Assembly: GCA_038237745.1 (NCBI GenBank)
Contig: JBBRYJ010000003.1
Location: 1-64,000, forward strand
From: DASQEH01 sp038237745
GTDB lineage: Bacteria > Actinomycetota > Actinomycetes > Propionibacteriales > Nocardioidaceae
Direction of reading: 5' to 3'
DNA: 64,000 nucleotides
Part shown: positions 24,416 through 33,060 of the stretch, in pieces
Position numbering within the stretch: position 1 is the stretch's first letter
Layout of the letters: the number at the start of each line of letters is the position of its first letter
Translations under genes and position numbers: made by a program
The notes under the pieces: model-generated
Told to the model about the DNA's origin: nothing
What the model saw: only the letters and a program-made list of their open reading frames with translations
Database searches by the model: none

Positions 24416-25362
24416 TGTTCAGTTTCCTCGCGACGGTCGGCGGCGCCATCATGACGCCGCTGTACTACGTCACGTCGGGAATCCTGCTCGTCTTCCACCG
24501 GTTGTTTCACTCGATCCTCAACGTGCCGTCGGGGGACTCATGGGCACTCGCGATCATCGGGCTCACGGTATGTATCCGGACGCTGCTGATCCCGCTGTTC
24601 GTCAAGCAGATCAAGAACAGCCGCAACATGCAGCTGTTGCAGCCCAAGGTCAAGGAGCTGCAGAAGAAGTACGGCCACGATCGTGAGCGGCTGACGCAGG
24701 AAACCATGAAGCTGTACAAGGAGACGGGCACCAACCCGCTCGCCTCATGCCTGCCGCTTCTGCTTCAGATGCCCATCTTCCTTGCCCTGTTCAGGACCCT
24801 CAACAAGGCCACGCACGCCGAACCGGTCGGGTTCTTCAATACCGGAGACGTCACCAGCCTGCGTGATGGGACTATTCTTCAGCTGGCCAAGATCTCCGAC
24901 TCGTTCACCCAAGCCGACTCCTGGCATACCCAAGTGCTCACGGCAGCACTCGTCATCCTCATGACCGTCACCACGTTCACCACGCAGCGCCAGCTCATGC
25001 GCAAGAACATGCCCGAGTCGGCACTGACCGGCCAGTACGCGCAGCAGCAGAAGATCCTGCTTTATGTGCTGCCCGTGGTGTTCGCCGTGGGAGGGATCGC
25101 CTTCCCAGTGGGCGTGCTTCTGTACTGGTCGACCTCCAACCTGTGGACGATGGGCCAGCAGTTCTACGTCATCCGCAACAACCCGACGCCCGGAACCCCC
25201 GCGGCCGAGGCGAAGAGGCTGCGTGATGCCAAGAAGCAGGTAGTCGCCGATCCCGCTGGAGCGACGGCCGCCCCGGCGCCGGAGTCTGCGAAGCCGCCGC
25301 CCCGCGCACAGCCCAAGAAACAGACCCGCGACCAGCGCAAACGAAAGCCCAAGGAGACGTGA
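24415..25362 (+). CDS. yidC: membrane protein insertase YidC (Oxa1 family)
   Basis: 315 residues. It has an N-terminal membrane segment, then the Oxa1 core: a cytoplasmic loop ELQKKYGHDRERLTQETMKLYKETGTNPLASCLPLLLQMPIF, a second helix pair (TAALVILMTVTTFTTQRQL) and a last pair (ILLYVLPVVFAVGGIAFPVGVLLYWSTSNLW). A Lys/Arg/Pro-rich cytoplasmic tail follows from ~residue 265. It inserts and folds membrane proteins with or without SecYEG. The length and lack of a large periplasmic domain match Gram-positive forms. Confidence 0.97.
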   Translation: MFSFLATVGGAIMTPLYYVTSGILLVFHRLFHSILNVPSGDSWALAIIGLTVCIRTLLIPLFVKQIKNSRNMQLLQPKVKELQKKYGHDRERLTQETMKLYKETGTNPLASCLPLLLQMPIFLALFRTLNKATHAEPVGFFNTGDVTSLRDGTILQLAKISDSFTQADSWHTQVLTAALVILMTVTTFTTQRQLMRKNMPESALTGQYAQQQKILLYVLPVVFAVGGIAFPVGVLLYWSTSNLWTMGQQFYVIRNNPTPGTPAAEAKRLRDAKKQVVADPAGATAAPAPESAKPPPRAQPKKQTRDQRKRKPKET

Positions 25363-25405
25363 GCGTCGCGTACGTGCAGGTCGACCGATACGGAGTAGGT
25401 AGCAG

Positions 25406-26038
25406 ATGAGCGAAGCAGCCGAGATCGCTGCACGAAGCAACGACTCCGAGTTCGCGATGGCCCCCGTCGAGGAGCCTCTGGTCGACGCGGAGGGTGCAGA
25501 CGATCGCGATGTCCTCGACGGCGTGGTCGATGTCTCCGAGCCCAGCCCTGGAGATGGTGATGTTCCGGTCGTCGACCGTGTCAAGGAGCTCGAGGCCGAG
25601 GGTGATATCGCTGCTGACTATCTCGAGGAGCTCCTCGACATCGCCGACCTCGACGGGGACCTCGACATGGATGTGGAGGGCGACAGGGCGGCTGTCTCGA
25701 TCGTCGGAGCGAGTCTCGACGTCCTGGTCGGAGACGACGGAGCGGTGCTCGATGCTCTGCAGGAACTCACCCGGCTGGCCGTGTACCGGGAGACCGGTGA
25801 GCGCTCTCGTCTCATGCTCGACATCGGTGGCTACCGTGCCGACGTCCGCAAGAGTCTCGTCCTTCTCGCTCAGGAGGCCATTGACGAGGTGCGCCAGTCG
25901 AACGAGGCCGTCAAGCTCGCGCCCATGTCGCCGTTCGAGCGCAAGGTGGTTCACGACGCCGTAGCCGAGGCAGGCCTGTCGAGCGAGTCCGAGGGTGTCG
26001 AGCCCACTCGCTGTGTCGTCATCATCCCTGCCTCCTGA
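25406..26038 (+). CDS. jag: Jag / SpoIIIJ-associated RNA-binding protein (KH-R3H)
   Basis: 210 residues. An acidic, low-complexity N-terminus (to ~residue 60) is followed by a KH-like segment (ADYLEELLDIADLDGDLDMDVEG, then DLDVLVGDDGAVLDALQEL). The C-terminal R3H domain ends in APMSPFERKVVHDAVAEAG, where R-x3-H is intact. It always sits downstream of yidC and probably binds RNA in cell-envelope regulation. The acidic extension is longer than in many relatives. Confidence 0.93.
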   Translation: MSEAAEIAARSNDSEFAMAPVEEPLVDAEGADDRDVLDGVVDVSEPSPGDGDVPVVDRVKELEAEGDIAADYLEELLDIADLDGDLDMDVEGDRAAVSIVGASLDVLVGDDGAVLDALQELTRLAVYRETGERSRLMLDIGGYRADVRKSLVLLAQEAIDEVRQSNEAVKLAPMSPFERKVVHDAVAEAGLSSESEGVEPTRCVVIIPAS

Positions 26039-26059
26039 CACCGCGACTCCCCCTTGCCG

Positions 26060-26713
26060 ATGTTTCACGTGAAACACGACGTCCCAGGCACCGCCGATCT
26101 TGCCGAGTGGTTCGGCGACTCGGTGCCTCGCGTGCATCGGTATGTCGAGCTCCTCACCACCGCTGGTGTGAGCCGAGGTCTTATCGGTCCCCGCGAGGTT
26201 GACCGGATCTGGAGCCGACACATTCTCAACTGCGCCGCTGTGCAGACTTTGGTTCCGCGCGACTGCTGCGTCGGCGACATCGGGTCCGGTGCCGGGCTGC
26301 CGGGTATACCGCTGGCGCTGGCACGACGCGACCTGAGGGTCACGTTGATCGAGCCGCTGCTGCGGCGCGTCACCTTCCTCGAAGAGGTGCTGCAGGAGCT
26401 CGACTTGCCCAGTCTTCTGGTGGTTCGGGCCAGGGCAGAGGACCTGCCCGGGCAGCAGTCCTTCGACGTCGTCACCGCTCGGGCGGTCGCGCCGCTCGCG
26501 CGGCTCGCCCGCTGGGGTCTTCCGCTATGCCGTCCCGGTGGCGTGCTCCTTGCCATCAAGGGCGCCAACGCCCAGGAGGAGCTGCTGGCAGCGGCACCTA
26601 CTCTGGCCAGCCTCGGAGCCGGCCGTGCCACTGTCGAGTGGTGCGGAGCTGGTGTCGTGGAGCCTCTGACGACAGTGGTTCGGATAGAGTCGGGCGGGCG
26701 TACCGAGACCTAG
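26060..26713 (+). CDS. rsmG: 16S rRNA (guanine527-N7) methyltransferase RsmG
   Basis: 217 residues from ATG 26060. There is no Shine-Dalgarno sequence in front; TTG 26054 is an alternative, and translation may be coupled to jag. The N-terminus reads MFHVKHDVPG because the start codon runs directly into a parS palindrome. The SAM-binding motif GDIGSGAGLPGIPLALA and LIEPLLRRVTFLEEVL identify RsmG/GidB, which methylates G527 of 16S rRNA. It stands in its classic place before parA. Confidence 0.95.
   Translation: MFHVKHDVPGTADLAEWFGDSVPRVHRYVELLTTAGVSRGLIGPREVDRIWSRHILNCAAVQTLVPRDCCVGDIGSGAGLPGIPLALARRDLRVTLIEPLLRRVTFLEEVLQELDLPSLLVVRARAEDLPGQQSFDVVTARAVAPLARLARWGLPLCRPGGVLLAIKGANAQEELLAAAPTLASLGAGRATVEWCGAGVVEPLTTVVRIESGGRTET
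26061..26076. promoter_or_regulatory. parS: parS site 1 (within the first codons of rsmG)
   Basis: A perfect 16-bp palindrome, TGTTTCACGTGAAACA, the ParB-binding consensus. It starts on the second base of the rsmG start codon, so it encodes the first six residues MFHVKH. ParB loading here would nucleate the partition complex close to oriC. Confidence 0.97.
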
Positions 26714-26724
26714 AGAGGCAGTCC

Positions 26725-27639
26725 GTGACTCACGCACAGACGTCCGCGCTGGGCTGGCCCGGCGAGGCTGCTGGCACGGCAGCGGGACTCGGATGGCCCG
26801 ATGTTTCACGTGAAACACAGCGCCGGGTTGCAACGCCCCCCTCGACCCGAGTCTTCGTCGTTGCCAACCAGAAGGGGGGAGTCGGCAAGACTACGACTGC
26901 TGTCAACGTTGCCGCTGCCTTGTCGCAGCAAGGCTGGCGCGTCCTGCTCGTCGACCTGGACCCACAGGGCAACGCGTCAACGGCGCTGTCCGTCGACCAC
27001 GACGAAGGGACCCCGGGGGTTTACGACGTTTTGATCGGCGGGACACCGATCTCCGATGTCGTCGTCGAGAGCAAGCACCTGCCTGGTCTGTACGTCGTCC
27101 CGGCCACGATCGACCTGGCTGGTGCGGAGATCGAGCTTGTCTCACTGGTGGCGCGCGAGACCAGGCTGCGCAGGGCACTCGACGCACACCTGGACGAGAT
27201 GTCGTCGCGATCGCAGCGCTACGACTACGTGTTCCTTGACTGCCCTCCGTCGCTCGGACTGCTCACAGTGAACGCCTTGTCGGCGGCGTTCGAGCTCTTC
27301 ATCCCCATCCAGTGCGAGTACTACGCGATGGAGGGGCTAGGTCAGCTGCTGCGAACACTCGAACAGATCCGGGAGCACCTGAACCCGCGGCTGCGCGTCG
27401 GTGCCATCGTGCTGACCATGTATGACGCCCGGACCAGGCTCGCGCAGAGCGTGGCCGACGAGGTGCGCCGGCATTTCGGCGACCAGGTACTCAGAACGGC
27501 GATCCCCCGTTCAGTGCGGATCTCCGAGGCCCCCAGCCACGGGCAGACTGTCGTGACCTACGATCCCGGGTCGCCGGGCGCGCTGTGTTATGTCGAGGCA
27601 GCGATGGAGCTTGCCAGTCGGCAGGAGGCCATGCAGTGA
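26725..27639 (+). CDS. parA: chromosome partitioning ATPase ParA
   Basis: 304 residues from GTG 26725 (GAGAGG eight bases upstream). After a ~45-residue variable N-terminus comes the deviant Walker A motif NQKGGVGKTTTAVNVAAAL. Then follow LLVDLDPQGNAS, the switch FLDCPPSLGLLTVNAL, and the C-terminal YDPGSPGALCYVEAAMEL. It is a DNA-bound ATPase that moves ParB-parS complexes. A second parS lies in its N-terminal coding region. Its stop overlaps the parB start. Confidence 0.97.
   Translation: MTHAQTSALGWPGEAAGTAAGLGWPDVSRETQRRVATPPSTRVFVVANQKGGVGKTTTAVNVAAALSQQGWRVLLVDLDPQGNASTALSVDHDEGTPGVYDVLIGGTPISDVVVESKHLPGLYVVPATIDLAGAEIELVSLVARETRLRRALDAHLDEMSSRSQRYDYVFLDCPPSLGLLTVNALSAAFELFIPIQCEYYAMEGLGQLLRTLEQIREHLNPRLRVGAIVLTMYDARTRLAQSVADEVRRHFGDQVLRTAIPRSVRISEAPSHGQTVVTYDPGSPGALCYVEAAMELASRQEAMQ
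26802..26817. promoter_or_regulatory. parS: parS site 2 (inside parA)
   Basis: A second perfect TGTTTCACGTGAAACA, 741 bp from the first, coding for VSRET in the variable N-terminus of ParA. Close spacing of parS sites around parAB is usual in Actinobacteria. Confidence 0.97.
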
Positions 27640-28556
27640 CAGCACCACAGCGAGGACTGGGTAGAGGCCTGGGTGCCCTGATCCCGAGGCACGCAGACCC
27701 CGGTGAGGTTCCGCCGCAACCGCGAGGAACGACACCAGTCGAGCCTCTCGGTGCGTACTTCGACGAGCTGCCGACCAGCGCCATTCACCCGAACCCGAAG
27801 CAGCCACGGCGCGTCTTCGACGAGGATGCGATGGCCGAGCTGGTCCAGTCGATCCAACAGGTCGGTCTCCTTCAGCCCGTCGTGGTTCGCCCGCTGCCGG
27901 CCGACAGCTACGAGCTGGTGATGGGAGAGCGGCGCTGGCGAGCCTGCCAGACCGCCGGGCTGTCGCGCATACCTGCCATCGTCCGGCAGACAGCCGACGA
28001 CGAGCTGCTACGGGACGCGCTGTTGGAGAACTTGCACCGGGCGGAGCTCAACCCCCTGGAGGAGGCCGCGGCCTACCAGCAGCTGCTTGATGACTTCGGG
28101 TGCACCCACGACGACCTGGCCCAACGGATCGGGCGCTCGCGTCCGCAGATCTCCAACACCCTTCGCCTGCTGAGGCTCTCTGCTCCCGTCCAGCGGCGCG
28201 TCGCCGCCGGGGTGCTGTCGGCCGGACACGCTCGCGCCTTGTTGGCGGTCGACGACTCCCACGCCCAGGAGGCCCTCGCTGTACGGGTTGTGGCGGAGGG
28301 AATCTCCGTGAGAGGGCTCGAGGAGCTCGTCGCCGTTGGCGGCGATGAGCGGACCGCCCCCCGAGCCGCGCGACCGCGGGCCGCACCACCGGAGCTCATC
28401 GACCTGGCTGGCCGGCTGTCGGAGCGGCTCGAGACACGTTGCACCGTCGCGACGGGCCGGCGAACCGGCAGGATCGTCGTCGAGTTCGCCTCAGTAGCCG
28501 ATCTGCAACGGATTCTCGGCATCATGGGCGTCCCCGAGCCGACCCCGGAGTCCTGA
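27636..28556 (+). CDS. parB: chromosome partitioning protein ParB (CTPase)
   Basis: 306 residues from GTG 27636, overlapping the parA stop (GTGA) with GGAGG nearby. The N-terminal QRGLGRGLGALIP is the ParA-activating tail. The CTP-binding core has IHPNPKQPRRVF, GERRWRACQTAG and the ENLHRAELNPLEEAAAY motif. The helix-turn-helix LAQRIGRSRPQISNTLRLL reads parS, and a C-terminal dimerisation segment follows. It forms sliding clamps at parS sites for origin segregation. Confidence 0.97.
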   Translation: MTAPQRGLGRGLGALIPRHADPGEVPPQPRGTTPVEPLGAYFDELPTSAIHPNPKQPRRVFDEDAMAELVQSIQQVGLLQPVVVRPLPADSYELVMGERRWRACQTAGLSRIPAIVRQTADDELLRDALLENLHRAELNPLEEAAAYQQLLDDFGCTHDDLAQRIGRSRPQISNTLRLLRLSAPVQRRVAAGVLSAGHARALLAVDDSHAQEALAVRVVAEGISVRGLEELVAVGGDERTAPRAARPRAAPPELIDLAGRLSERLETRCTVATGRRTGRIVVEFASVADLQRILGIMGVPEPTPES

Positions 28557-28697
28557 CCGCAGCCAACCCAGGTCAGCGGACAGGGGATTCTCCAGTCTCC
28601 CGGGTTCTTGCAATTCGCCTATTACCCGTCCAGATCGGCACATTGTAGCGACGACCGTCGTGCGAGGGAGACACCCCCCGTCGTCTAGAGTCGCCTA

Positions 28698-29378
28698 ATG
28701 TCGCAGAAGGACTATGCGGTGAGCGCACTGACGGCACCCACACGGCACTCCGACCGGGTCTCCTACGACCGCGCAGCCGCGCATGCCGTGCTGGACGAGG
28801 CGGTGTTCTGCCATGTCGGCTTCGTTGTCGACAACAGGCCGGTCGTTCTTCCGCAGCTGCACGCCCGCGTGGGAGACGCGCTCTATATCCACGGGTCGAG
28901 CGGGGCACGCGCCTTGCTGCTGGCGAGCCGTGGCGGACTTTCCCTGTGCGTCACGGTGACCCTCATCGACGGCCTCGTACTCGCTCGCTCGGTGTTCAAC
29001 CACTCCATCAACTACCGATCAGTGGTGATCCACGGCATCGCCGCCGAGGTATCGGACGAGGCGGACAAGCAAGCCGCACTCGCGGCCTTCGTCGAGGCGG
29101 TCGTTCCCGGACGGTCGGCAGGGGTCCGCGGTCCGTCTCGCAAGGAGGCTGCGGCCACGACTGTGCTGCGGCTGCCCCTCGAGAACGTCTCGATCAAGAC
29201 CCGGACCGGGCCACCGGTCGACGACGAGCCAGACCTCGACCTGCCCTACTGGGCCGGCGTGCTACCGCTGAGATCCGTCCCAAGCTCCCCGGAGCCTGCT
29301 CCGGACCTTTCCCCAGCCATCCCGACTCCGGAGCACGTCACCCGGTGGTCCAGGCTTCCCGAGGGCGATGAGCCCTGA
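28698..29378 (+). CDS. pyridoxamine 5'-phosphate oxidase-like flavin-nucleotide-binding protein
   Basis: 226 residues. It has the split-barrel flavin fold of the PNPOx-like family: VFCHVGFVVDNRPVVLPQLHARVGDALYIHGS, then SLCVTVTLIDGLVLARS and NYRSVVIHGIAAEV. Such proteins bind FMN, F420 or heme, and the exact cofactor is unclear. It lies between parB and the GNAT gene, 141 bases after parB, where I would not expect it from the mycobacterial order. A short Pro-rich C-terminal tail follows residue 195. Confidence 0.8.
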   Translation: MSQKDYAVSALTAPTRHSDRVSYDRAAAHAVLDEAVFCHVGFVVDNRPVVLPQLHARVGDALYIHGSSGARALLLASRGGLSLCVTVTLIDGLVLARSVFNHSINYRSVVIHGIAAEVSDEADKQAALAAFVEAVVPGRSAGVRGPSRKEAAATTVLRLPLENVSIKTRTGPPVDDEPDLDLPYWAGVLPLRSVPSSPEPAPDLSPAIPTPEHVTRWSRLPEGDEP

Positions 29379-29531
29379 ACGCCTGAGCGCTGGGCCGACG
29401 ACGTCGGCGACGCGACGCGACTACGATGTTCCGTGGGTCGGCGAGCGAGAAGGCAGGTGCTCCGAGTGGTAGTGCCTTCGGTATCGCGAGCGGTGCCAGG
29501 CATCTCGGGTACTGAGAGTGGAGGCTGAGCC

Positions 29532-30161
29532 GTGTCGAGACGGCTGGCCTCGATCACCCTGGACAACATCGACGACCTGCCTTGGCCGTGCCGCGACTGT
29601 GTCTTCTGGGAGGCGGGGCACCGAGCGCCCCCCGGAGCGAGCAAGGACGACTGGATGTCCGCTGTCCTGCTGGACTGGGGGAGCTGCGGCCGGATAATGT
29701 ACGTCGACGGAGCCGTGGCCGGGTTCGCCCTGTACGCACCACCGGAGTACGTCGGCGGGGTGCCTGGCTACGCCACCAGCGAGGTGAGCCCAGATGCGAT
29801 CCTGCTCATGACGGCCCGCATCCTGCCCGAGTTCGCTGCCGGCGGGCTCGGCCGGGTGCTTATCCAGTCTGTCGTGAAGGACGCCCTGTCACGGCGCGGC
29901 GTGCGCGCGCTGGAGGCGTACGGCGACATCCGCGGCGAGGAGATGGCGTGCCTGATCCCATCGGACTTCCTCACGGCAGTCGGTTTCAAGACCGTGCACC
30001 GACACCCGAGGTACCCGCGCCTGCGGCTCGATCTGCGAACGGTTCTGTCGTGGCGAGGCGAGGTCGAGACAGCCGTCGAGCGGTGGCTCGGTGCGATAAG
30101 GCCCGAGTCGTCCCCGGCTCCTGTGGGGGCAAGGCCCCGCACCGGACTCGGGGGCGAATGA
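29532..30161 (+). CDS. GNAT family N-acetyltransferase
   Basis: 209 residues from GTG 29532. The acetyl-CoA-binding region is weak but recognisable as LPEFAAGGLGRVLIQSVVKDALSRRG, followed by ALEAYGD and AVGFKTVHRHPRYPRLRLDL. The start DNIDDLPWPCRDCVFWE contains a Cys pair. A homologue of this type sits between parAB and trxA in many actinobacterial origin regions. The target is unknown. It converges on trxA with seven bases between the stops. Confidence 0.8.
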   Translation: MSRRLASITLDNIDDLPWPCRDCVFWEAGHRAPPGASKDDWMSAVLLDWGSCGRIMYVDGAVAGFALYAPPEYVGGVPGYATSEVSPDAILLMTARILPEFAAGGLGRVLIQSVVKDALSRRGVRALEAYGDIRGEEMACLIPSDFLTAVGFKTVHRHPRYPRLRLDLRTVLSWRGEVETAVERWLGAIRPESSPAPVGARPRTGLGGE

Positions 30162-30168
30162 CTTCCGC

Positions 30169-30498
30169 TCAGGCGTCGATGAACTCCGAGAGCTGCCGAA
30201 GCAGCGCTGCCTTCGGCTGTGCGCCGACGATGGACTTGACCAGCTCGCCGCCCTTGTACACGTTCAGCGCGGGGATACCGGTGACGCGATAGCTTGCGGG
30301 GGTGACCGGGTTCTCGTCGACGTTCATCTTCACGAACGACATCGACTCGCCGTGCTCGCCGGCGATCTCGTCGAGGATTGGGTCCACCTGCCGGCAGGGC
30401 CCGCACCACTCGGCCCAGAAGTCGACAAGGATCGGCTTGTCGGACTGCAGGACCGTAGACGAGAAATCTGCGTCCGTAACGGCGGGAAGGTTGCTCAT
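30169..30498 (-). CDS. trxA: thioredoxin
   Basis: 109 residues from ATG 30498 (AGGAG six bases upstream). The active site is VDFWAEWCGPCRQVDPILDEI, and the cis-proline motif is RVTGIPALNVYKGGELV. It reduces protein disulfides using electrons from the neighbouring thioredoxin reductase. The adjacent gene on the far side is the convergent GNAT gene. There is no cwlM-type amidase here, although mycobacteria have one. Confidence 0.97.
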   Translation of the reverse strand: MSNLPAVTDADFSSTVLQSDKPILVDFWAEWCGPCRQVDPILDEIAGEHGESMSFVKMNVDENPVTPASYRVTGIPALNVYKGGELVKSIVGAQPKAALLRQLSEFIDA

Positions 30499-30577
30499 TG
30501 ATGTCTCCTGATCTCGGGGAGGATGGGGCACGACGTCGACAACGCCGACGTTAGCTGGTGGTATGGACGTTTTCTGG

Positions 30578-31519
30578 TCAGGCGTCCTCGAGGGCGGTGA
30601 GATAGCGTTCGGCGTCGAGCGCGGCAGCGCACCCGGTACCTGCCGCGGTCACTGCTTGGCGGTAGGTGTGGTCGACGAGGTCGCCGGCTGCGAAGACGCC
30701 CTTAAGGTTCGTCCTCGTCGAAGGCTGCTCGACTACGACGTACCCCTCGTCGTCGAGGTCGACCTGCCCCCGGACGAGCTCAGAGCGTGGGTCGTGGCCG
30801 ATGGCGATGAAGAGTCCGGTGGCGTCGACGCGGCGCGTCGACCCGTCCACGGTGTCTCGGAGGATCACTGCCTCGAGGTGCTCCGTGCCGACGATCTCGT
30901 CGACAGAGCTGTTCCAGGCGAACTCGACCTTGTCATTGGATTCGGCCCGGGCCACCATGATCTTGCTGGCCCGCAGTCGGTCCCGACGGTGTACGAGGGT
31001 GACCTTCGATGCGAACCGCGAGAGGAACGTCGCCTCCTCGACGGCGGAGTCGCCCCCGCCGACCACGAGGATGTGCTGGTCACGGAAGAAGAAGCCGTCA
31101 CACGTCGCACACCAGCTGACACCATGACCCGACAGCCGGTCTTCACCGGTGACCCCGAGCTTGCGATAGCCCGAGCCCATCGCCAGGATCACTGCCTTGG
31201 CGCAGTGCGCGTCGCCGGCAGTGTCCAGGACCTGTTTGACGTCTCCGGTCAGGTCGAGGTCTGTAATGTCGTCCGGTACCAGCTCAGCACCGAACTTCTC
31301 AGCTTGCTTGCGAAGGTCGTCCATCAGAGCCGGGCCCATGATGCCGTCGGGAAAGCCTGGAAAGTTCTCGACGTCGGTGGTGTTCATCAGCGCGCCACCC
31401 GCCGTGACCGAACCTTCGAACACGAGCGGATGCAGGTCCGCTCGCGCTGCGTAGATGGCGGCGGTGTATCCCGCCGGGCCGGAGCCGATGATGATCACGT
31501 TACGGACGTCCGGAGACAC
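30578..31519 (-). CDS. trxB: thioredoxin-disulfide reductase
   Basis: 313 residues from GTG 31519 (GAGG upstream, start VRNVIIIGSGPAGY). It has the FAD motif GSGPAGYTAAIYAARA, the active-site pair SWCATCDGFFF, the NADPH motif VVGGGDSAVEEATFL and the C-terminal AAGDLVDHTYRQAVTAAGTG. It passes electrons from NADPH to TrxA, encoded directly downstream. The upstream sigM genes suggest stress-linked expression. Confidence 0.97.
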   Translation of the reverse strand: MSPDVRNVIIIGSGPAGYTAAIYAARADLHPLVFEGSVTAGGALMNTTDVENFPGFPDGIMGPALMDDLRKQAEKFGAELVPDDITDLDLTGDVKQVLDTAGDAHCAKAVILAMGSGYRKLGVTGEDRLSGHGVSWCATCDGFFFRDQHILVVGGGDSAVEEATFLSRFASKVTLVHRRDRLRASKIMVARAESNDKVEFAWNSSVDEIVGTEHLEAVILRDTVDGSTRRVDATGLFIAIGHDPRSELVRGQVDLDDEGYVVVEQPSTRTNLKGVFAAGDLVDHTYRQAVTAAGTGCAAALDAERYLTALEDA

Positions 31520-31601
31520 CGCTACCTCGCTTCCATGCTGCGTGCCCGACCGACGGGGACGCTGTGCGTGCAACCGATTTCAGGGCTAGATCATTCCCGC
31601 C

Positions 31602-32399
31602 TCAGTATGACGTGGAGAAGAGCGGGGACGGGTGCGCCTGGCACGAGTAGACAGTGGCGCGACGAGCGGTGGGGTCGACCACCACGACAGCCAGGGATCG
31701 GTGCCACCGGACGTCGGCGGCGCTGGCTCCCGGCACCAGCTCGACGCGTCGGCACCGTGGGGTCACAGACGCGGAGCCTGACCCGCGCGTGAATCTCTGG
31801 GCGTAGCCGGCGAGCGTCTTCGCTGTCAGCGGTCTCGGCAGCGTTTCGTCCCTGACGGTCGGGGAGGGCTGGGTAGGCCCGGTCGCCGTGAAGGTTGACG
31901 GGGCGGCCGCTGCGCCGCGACTCGGCGCTAGCTGGCCCGGTGCCCGGTCAGCCGAGACTCCCGCGGCAGCGGACGTTGCCGCGCTGTCACTGCTCGAGGA
32001 GCCGTCACCTTGGAGCAGGTCGACGGCGGTGAAGCCCAGCACAACGGTTGCCACGGCTGCGCCCGCCGCCAGAGCCCAGCGCGAGCCGGCGGACGTGCGT
32101 GGTTTGGACAATGCCGCCGCCGTCCGACGCTCCGAAAGTGAGGGCACACCCGCAGCCCGCTCCGCGGCCGTACGTCGCAGCGCATCGTCGAGGGAGGCTG
32201 ACACGGGGGCGGGCATGCGCAGGGTGGTCGTGCCGCTGTCAGCGAGAATCGCCTCGACTTCGTCGAGCGACGTGAGCGCAGCCGAGCACTCGTCGCACGT
32301 CGTGAGGTGACCGGCAAGCACTTCGGAGCGCTCGGGTGGCAGGAGCCCCGCGCGCAGGTCTGCGAGGTCGTCGAGTGGGGGATGAGGAAGGTCAGACAC
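31602..32399 (-). CDS. zinc-finger anti-sigma factor paired with SigM
   Basis: 265 residues from GTG 32399, overlapping the sigM stop by eight bases. It has a zf-HC2-type motif GHLTTCDECSAAL (H-x3-C-x2-C) near the N-terminus and a single membrane helix (WALAAGAAVATVVLGFTAVDLL). A long extracytoplasmic Ser/Thr/Pro linker follows, with a C-terminal domain containing a C-x-R-V type cysteine (TPRCRRVEL). This is the typical RsmA-type membrane anti-sigma layout, holding the co-encoded sigma factor until redox or envelope stress. Confidence 0.88.
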   Translation of the reverse strand: MSDLPHPPLDDLADLRAGLLPPERSEVLAGHLTTCDECSAALTSLDEVEAILADSGTTTLRMPAPVSASLDDALRRTAAERAAGVPSLSERRTAAALSKPRTSAGSRWALAAGAAVATVVLGFTAVDLLQGDGSSSSDSAATSAAAGVSADRAPGQLAPSRGAAAAPSTFTATGPTQPSPTVRDETLPRPLTAKTLAGYAQRFTRGSGSASVTPRCRRVELVPGASAADVRWHRSLAVVVVDPTARRATVYSCQAHPSPLFSTSY

Positions 32400-33060
32400 G
32401 ACGCTGGTCCTTCCTGGCTTTGGTGCCCTGATCGGTGGCGGCGTGGCCCACGGCCGCCGCCACAGACCCTTCGACGCTTCTCGGCGGATGCTGGTTCCCT
32501 CGATAATGGGTGAGAAGCGGGACCAAACGGGCTCGACCTCGCGAGCAGCGGCTCTTAACGGTGCCCGGAGAGCATTCGAGGATCTCGGCCGCCTCCTCGA
32601 CGGAGTACCCCTCCATGTCGACCAGCACAAGGGCGGCCCGCTGGTCGTCGTTGATCTGCATCAGTGCTGCCAGGACGTCCGCGCGTCGTTCACTGGTCTC
32701 GGCAGTGTTCTCGGCCGTCGAAGGCACCGACAGCTCGGTCGTCCTGTCGTCGTCTTCGGGCAGGGGCACGGTGCTCCGCGTCTTGCGGCGACGCAGGCGG
32801 TCGAGACAGGAGTTGACCACTATGCGGTGAAGCCAGGTGGTGACCTGAGCCTCGCCCCGGAAGCTCTCCGCCCGCCGGAACGCGGAGATGAGCGCCTCCT
32901 GGAGTGCGTCGGAGGCATCCTCAGGGTCACCGGTGGTGCGCAGCGCGACCGACCACAGGCGGTCGCGGTGACGCCGCACGAGCTCCGAGAAAGCGTCGGG
33001 ATCGCCGCCGACGTGTTCGCGCAGCAGTGCCGCGTCACTGCGGTCGTCCTGCCCGGTCAT
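32392..33060 (-). CDS. sigM: ECF RNA polymerase sigma factor SigM
   Basis: 222 residues. Region 2 has ELVRRHRDRLWSVALRTTGDPEDASDALQEALISAFRRAESFRGEAQVTTWLHRIVVNS. Region 4 has DMEGYSVEEAAEILECSPGTVKSRCSRGRARL, the -35 reading helix-turn-helix. The gene order sigM / anti-sigma / trxB / trxA matches the SigM locus of Actinobacteria, so the symbol is by synteny as much as by sequence. Its start overlaps the pseudokinase stop (ATGA), linking it to the murJ unit. Confidence 0.9.
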   Translation of the reverse strand: MTGQDDRSDAALLREHVGGDPDAFSELVRRHRDRLWSVALRTTGDPEDASDALQEALISAFRRAESFRGEAQVTTWLHRIVVNSCLDRLRRRKTRSTVPLPEDDDRTTELSVPSTAENTAETSERRADVLAALMQINDDQRAALVLVDMEGYSVEEAAEILECSPGTVKSRCSRGRARLVPLLTHYRGNQHPPRSVEGSVAAAVGHAATDQGTKARKDQRRV

